64,000 bases of DNA from Rhodococcus sp. HNM0563. GTDB lineage: Bacteria > Actinomycetota > Actinomycetes > Mycobacteriales > Mycobacteriaceae. A program made the translations under genes and the position numbers. Shown piece by piece: positions 61,410-64,000 of the stretch. Below the pieces are notes generated by a model. That model had not been told where the DNA came from and searched no databases. It saw only the letters and a program-made list of their open reading frames with translations. The stretch lies in contig NZ_JAASAF010000007.1 in assembly GCF_012726195.1 (NCBI RefSeq), positions 168,223-232,222 of the forward strand, in the 5' to 3' direction. How positions within the stretch are numbered: position 1 is the stretch's first letter; the number at the start of each line of letters is the position of its first letter.

Positions 61410-62290
61410 ATGCCGCAGACGTCGGCGAGATCGACGACATCGGCGCGGTGGTTGTTCGCACAGTAGACGTGGACGGGGTTCCGATCTCGGCACTGTGCTC
61501 GTATGTCGAACAACCGCGAGGAGTCATCGTCGCGCTTCACGGCGGCGCCACGACCTCGCGATACTTCGACCTGGAGGGTCGACCCGAGTTGTCGCTGCTC
61601 CGCACGGCGGCAGCGCTCGGATTCACCGCAATCGCGATCGATCGCCCGGGCTACGCAGACTCGTTCGAATGCCAGGAGCGGTTCGACGATCCCGACAGCC
61701 GTGTCGACGCCGCCTACGGTGCTGTGGACGCGCTGCTCGAGGGTTGTTCGCGCGGAGCCGGTGTCTTCCTTCTTGCTCACTCGGCGGGCTGCGACCTCGG
61801 TCTCCGGATGGCCGCGGACCCGCGTGGTGCGTCGCTGCTCGGTGTCGAACTCGCGGGCACCGGCACACGTAAGCAACGCGAAGCGCTCGAGATCATCAAG
61901 CGGATGCGGACCACGCGCAACCGCGGAGCCATCCGAGATCTGCTGTGGTATCCGGAAGAGCTGTATCCGCCGGAGGTCCGTGGCGGGCGAAGTCTCACGT
62001 GCATCACTCCGCGCTACGAGACGGTGGTGGCGGCCGAATGGCCCCGCGATTTCATGCGCCTCGCTCCGGCGGTCCGGATTCCGGTGCGGCTCACCTACGC
62101 CGAACACGAACGAGTGTGGGACACCGACATTGCGGTACGCGGAGAGATCAGGGCAGCATTCGTCGCGACTCCAAGATTCGTCGAGTATCGGCAGACCGGC
62201 AGCGGGCACAACATGAGTGTGGGGTTCGCGGCGGCCGAGTATCACCGTGGTGTGGTGGCGTTCGCCGAAGAATGTGCAGCACGCGGATAG
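61406..62290 (+). CDS. Alpha/beta hydrolase
   Basis: 294-residue alpha/beta hydrolase. VALHGGATTSRYFD (about residues 45-58) is the oxyanion region, the nucleophile is Ser126 in LAHSAGCDLG, and the catalytic His is in GSGHNMSVG near residue 271. GTG 61406 overlaps the stop of the DUF35-Ltp gene (GTGA), so it belongs to the P450-carboxyltransferase-ligase-aldolase operon and is the last gene of the island. It could cleave an ester, lactone, thioester or C-C bond; substrate unknown. Confidence 0.86.
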   Translation: MNAADVGEIDDIGAVVVRTVDVDGVPISALCSYVEQPRGVIVALHGGATTSRYFDLEGRPELSLLRTAAALGFTAIAIDRPGYADSFECQERFDDPDSRVDAAYGAVDALLEGCSRGAGVFLLAHSAGCDLGLRMAADPRGASLLGVELAGTGTRKQREALEIIKRMRTTRNRGAIRDLLWYPEELYPPEVRGGRSLTCITPRYETVVAAEWPRDFMRLAPAVRIPVRLTYAEHERVWDTDIAVRGEIRAAFVATPRFVEYRQTGSGHNMSVGFAAAEYHRGVVAFAEECAARG

Positions 62291-62296
62291 CGCCCG

Positions 62297-63031
62297 TCAC
62301 CAGGGGGTCGGTGCGTCCTGTCCTCGGTGGGTGCGCGCCCGGCCGATCCGACGGGTGAGTTCGTCGCACAGAATGTCGTTGGTAGCGGGCATCACTCGCA
62401 TGTCTGCGCCCGGCATGAACATGTAACGACCGTCGTCGACGACATCGAACCAGCCGATATCCGCTTCGGTCGTGAAGCGGCCGTGAGTATTCGGGGCAAG
62501 GATCCGGATGCTGCCCGCACCGGAACGGTCGCGGAGAAGGAGGCGGCGCAGCGCCCGCGGTTCGTTCTCGCCGATTTGCTCCCTCACGGATGTGGTGCTG
62601 CTGGGTTCGGTGAGTTCGCGCATCGACGCTGCTCGAGCCTTCTCGCGTCCGCATGGCGCATCCGGGATCTGTGCGATGACGGCGCGCACGAGTGTGTCCG
62701 ACCGGATCGGGATGATCTGGATGTCGCCGGAGGCGTGCTGGCGTGCGACGACGGCGAATGCGCCCTCGGCTCCACCGCGCACTCGGATGTCGCCGGTGGT
62801 TGCATTGCCGTAGACCTCGACTGCGACTTCACCCGCGTGCAGGATGCGGATCGCGTGCTCGAGTCGTGGATCGGACAGTTCCCGCCGCCACTCGTGCGCG
62901 GCGCGCAGATCGGCGTCGTGTTCGTCCTCCCACACCGAGGTCGATCGGTAGCGCAGCGGAAAGGGGAACTCGTCGCTCCCCGCAGTCGTCCAGAGCGACA
63001 GGAAACGGTCGGGCGTGACCACCCAGGTCAA
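62297..63031 (-). CDS. ESX secretion-associated protein, EspG family
   Basis: 244-residue EspG-family protein, a cytosolic chaperone of PE/PPE-type substrates of type VII (ESX) secretion in mycobacteria and relatives. The pattern WVVTPDRFLSLWTTAG...FPFPLRYRSTS at the N-terminus and the central RVRGGAEGAFAVVARQ fit the family, as does the length (EspG about 250-300). TTG 63031 overlaps the stop of the preceding gene (TTGA), with TAGGAG upstream. The catabolic island ends just before it, and the two converge without a clear terminator. Confidence 0.8.
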   Translation of the reverse strand: MTWVVTPDRFLSLWTTAGSDEFPFPLRYRSTSVWEDEHDADLRAAHEWRRELSDPRLEHAIRILHAGEVAVEVYGNATTGDIRVRGGAEGAFAVVARQHASGDIQIIPIRSDTLVRAVIAQIPDAPCGREKARAASMRELTEPSSTTSVREQIGENEPRALRRLLLRDRSGAGSIRILAPNTHGRFTTEADIGWFDVVDDGRYMFMPGADMRVMPATNDILCDELTRRIGRARTHRGQDAPTPW

Positions 63032-64000
63032 AGCGGATCAACTCCTAGGACGGGCGGGGCGGTGTCGGGAAGCGACCCGATCAGTTCGTTGCCGTGATCG
63101 TTGGTGACGAGATAACTCGCGACCCTCTGTTCTTCGTCGTTGCCGCGCTGTTGACCGGACATCATGCCGGGATACATACCCATCGGGCGCATCGAACCGG
63201 GGCGGGCAGCGGCTGCTCCCTGCTGGGCGGCGGAAGGTGCCGAGGCGGCGGCCGCACCGACGCCACCGACGCCACCGACAGCGCCGGGGCCGAGCGCAGA
63301 ACCACCCCCACCACCAGTTCCGGTCACGCCGCTACCGCTACCGCTACCGCTACCGCCGCCGCTACTGCCGTAGCCGCCGCTTCCGGGCAGTCCGGCGCCG
63401 GTAGCCGACGAACCATACGGTTGCGCGGTTGTGTTGCCGGGAAGCGTCGATGTCGAGGTCGTCGAGGTCGGTGAGGTGCGAGCCGATTCGGATTGCGGTG
63501 CTCCTGACGCCTCGGATCCGCCAGAGTGCTGCTGAGTATTTCGGGAACTGTCGGTCTCTGAACTGTCGGTCGTATTGTTGCCGTTCGCGGTCACCGTGGA
63601 TCCGGGCTGTTGAACATTCGCCGGCCAGGGCCGGTCGGACGACGACGAGGCACCGGTGCCGGCTGCCGAGGGGTTCCCGGACCCCACTGTGACCGCGCTT
63701 GCGGAGCCGGAGCCGGCGGTGTCCTGGGGTGGAGGTAGAACGGGAACCGCAGATCCGGAATCGCGGTAGTACGGCTTGTAGAGCGATTCCATGATGCGAA
63801 TCGCCTGCTGCCGTGCGGCCTCCTGCTGACGCTCCCTATCTGCCGCTGCGACGGGGCTGAGCACGTCCATCGGCAACGGGAGAGAGGTCGACGGGGGAGT
63901 GACCGACGACTTCACTCGTGCACCCACATCCGAAGCGATCTCGAGCTTCTGCGACACGGCGAGCGACGCATCGCTCAGCCGCTGTGCAGATGTGCCGAAC
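63028..64000 (-). CDS. Gly/Ser/Pro-rich ESX-linked protein, 5' end outside the window
   Basis: At least 323 codons are open to the right edge; no start is seen, and the reading continues upstream (FGTSAQRLSDASLA...). The N-terminal visible part is helical (AAADRERQQEAARQQAIRIMESLYK); then comes a low-complexity Ser/Thr/Gly/Ala region of about 190 residues, and a short conserved C-terminal tail. Together with the coupled EspG gene downstream, this suggests a PPE-like or ESX-substrate protein. A hexanucleotide repeat lies in the glycine/serine part. Confidence 0.75.
   Translation of the reverse strand, partial: FGTSAQRLSDASLAVSQKLEIASDVGARVKSSVTPPSTSLPLPMDVLSPVAAADRERQQEAARQQAIRIMESLYKPYYRDSGSAVPVLPPPQDTAGSGSASAVTVGSGNPSAAGTGASSSSDRPWPANVQQPGSTVTANGNNTTDSSETDSSRNTQQHSGGSEASGAPQSESARTSPTSTTSTSTLPGNTTAQPYGSSATGAGLPGSGGYGSSGGGSGSGSGSGVTGTGGGGGSALGPGAVGGVGGVGAAAASAPSAAQQGAAAARPGSMRPMGMYPGMMSGQQRGNDEEQRVASYLVTNDHGNELIGSLPDTAPPVLGVDPL
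63331..63354. repeat. Hexanucleotide tandem repeat in the ESX-linked gene
   Basis: Four perfect copies of GCTACC followed by degenerate copies (to about 63372). On the coding strand they encode alternating Gly-Ser. Such in-frame repeats can vary in copy number without breaking the gene. Confidence 0.8.

Noticed and set aside
63331..63372. CRISPR array or regulatory iterons at the hexanucleotide repeat
   Set aside because: The six-base units are contiguous without spacers and keep the coding frame of a Gly/Ser-rich protein.
1..64000. Insertion sequences, phage genes, tRNA or rRNA genes
   Set aside because: No transposase, integrase, terminal repeats or tRNA/rRNA-like sequence was recognised in any part of the window.

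Overview
The window is high-GC actinobacterial DNA, most likely from a mycolic-acid-forming genus of Mycobacteriales (Rhodococcus, Gordonia or Nocardia-like). The basis is consistently high third-position GC, many ATGA/GTGA start-stop overlaps, frequent GTG/TTG starts, an EspG-type ESX secretion gene at the right end, a mycofactocin-type short-chain dehydrogenase, and many lipid/isoprenoid-type CoA enzymes. No rRNA, tRNA, CRISPR array or insertion sequence was seen, and no stretch over 300 bases lacks a gene.

Layout. (1) 0-5.6 kb: an L-lactate utilisation locus. lldP and the FadR-type regulator lldR run leftward, divergent from lutABC. Three near-identical palindromic operators lie in the shared promoter region. 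(2) 5.7-12.4 kb: a LON-domain/DUF309/TetR operon, divergent from acyl-CoA dehydrogenase, acyl-CoA ligase and aldehyde dehydrogenase genes, followed by a second TetR gene. (3) 12.5-18.3 kb: an operon resembling the mycobacterial mymA operon, with a PF10118 metal-dependent hydrolase, a flavin/2Fe-2S reductase, a Baeyer-Villiger monooxygenase, a short-chain dehydrogenase and an esterase fused to an SRPBCC domain. (4) 18.5-62.3 kb: a large catabolic island of about 40 genes. It contains three P450s (one frameshifted) and a ferredoxin, four PF04909 amidohydrolases, six crotonase-fold enzymes, four acyl-CoA ligases, a two-subunit acyl-CoA dehydrogenase, a family III CoA-transferase, thiolase and Ltp-type aldolase-like proteins with DUF35 partners (one naturally fused), a KshA-like Rieske oxygenase, several short-chain dehydrogenases, two aldehyde dehydrogenases, an acyl-CoA carboxyltransferase and two closely related TetR regulators. 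(5) 62.3-64 kb: an EspG-family gene and the 3' part of a Gly/Ser-rich ESX-linked gene that runs off the window.

The main finding is a 19-bp palindrome, consensus TACYGTAT-N3-ATACRGTA, found in nine promoter regions of region 4 (18.45, 24.53, 26.10, 33.61, 38.34, 42.89, 50.56, 51.81 and 55.19 kb), mostly between divergent genes. It was not found in regions 1-3. It appears to unite region 4 into one regulon, probably controlled by one or both paralogous TetR proteins (27467-28240 and 51033-51749). Several gene types occur twice in the island (regulator, ligase, amidohydrolase, two kinds of crotonase, DUF35/Ltp pair, P450), which suggests two related branches of one pathway. A reasonable inference is P450 or Rieske hydroxylation, oxidation to an acid, CoA activation, then beta-oxidation-like and retro-aldol cleavage of a cyclic or branched (isoprenoid/steroid-like) compound. 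The substrate cannot be read from the sequence.
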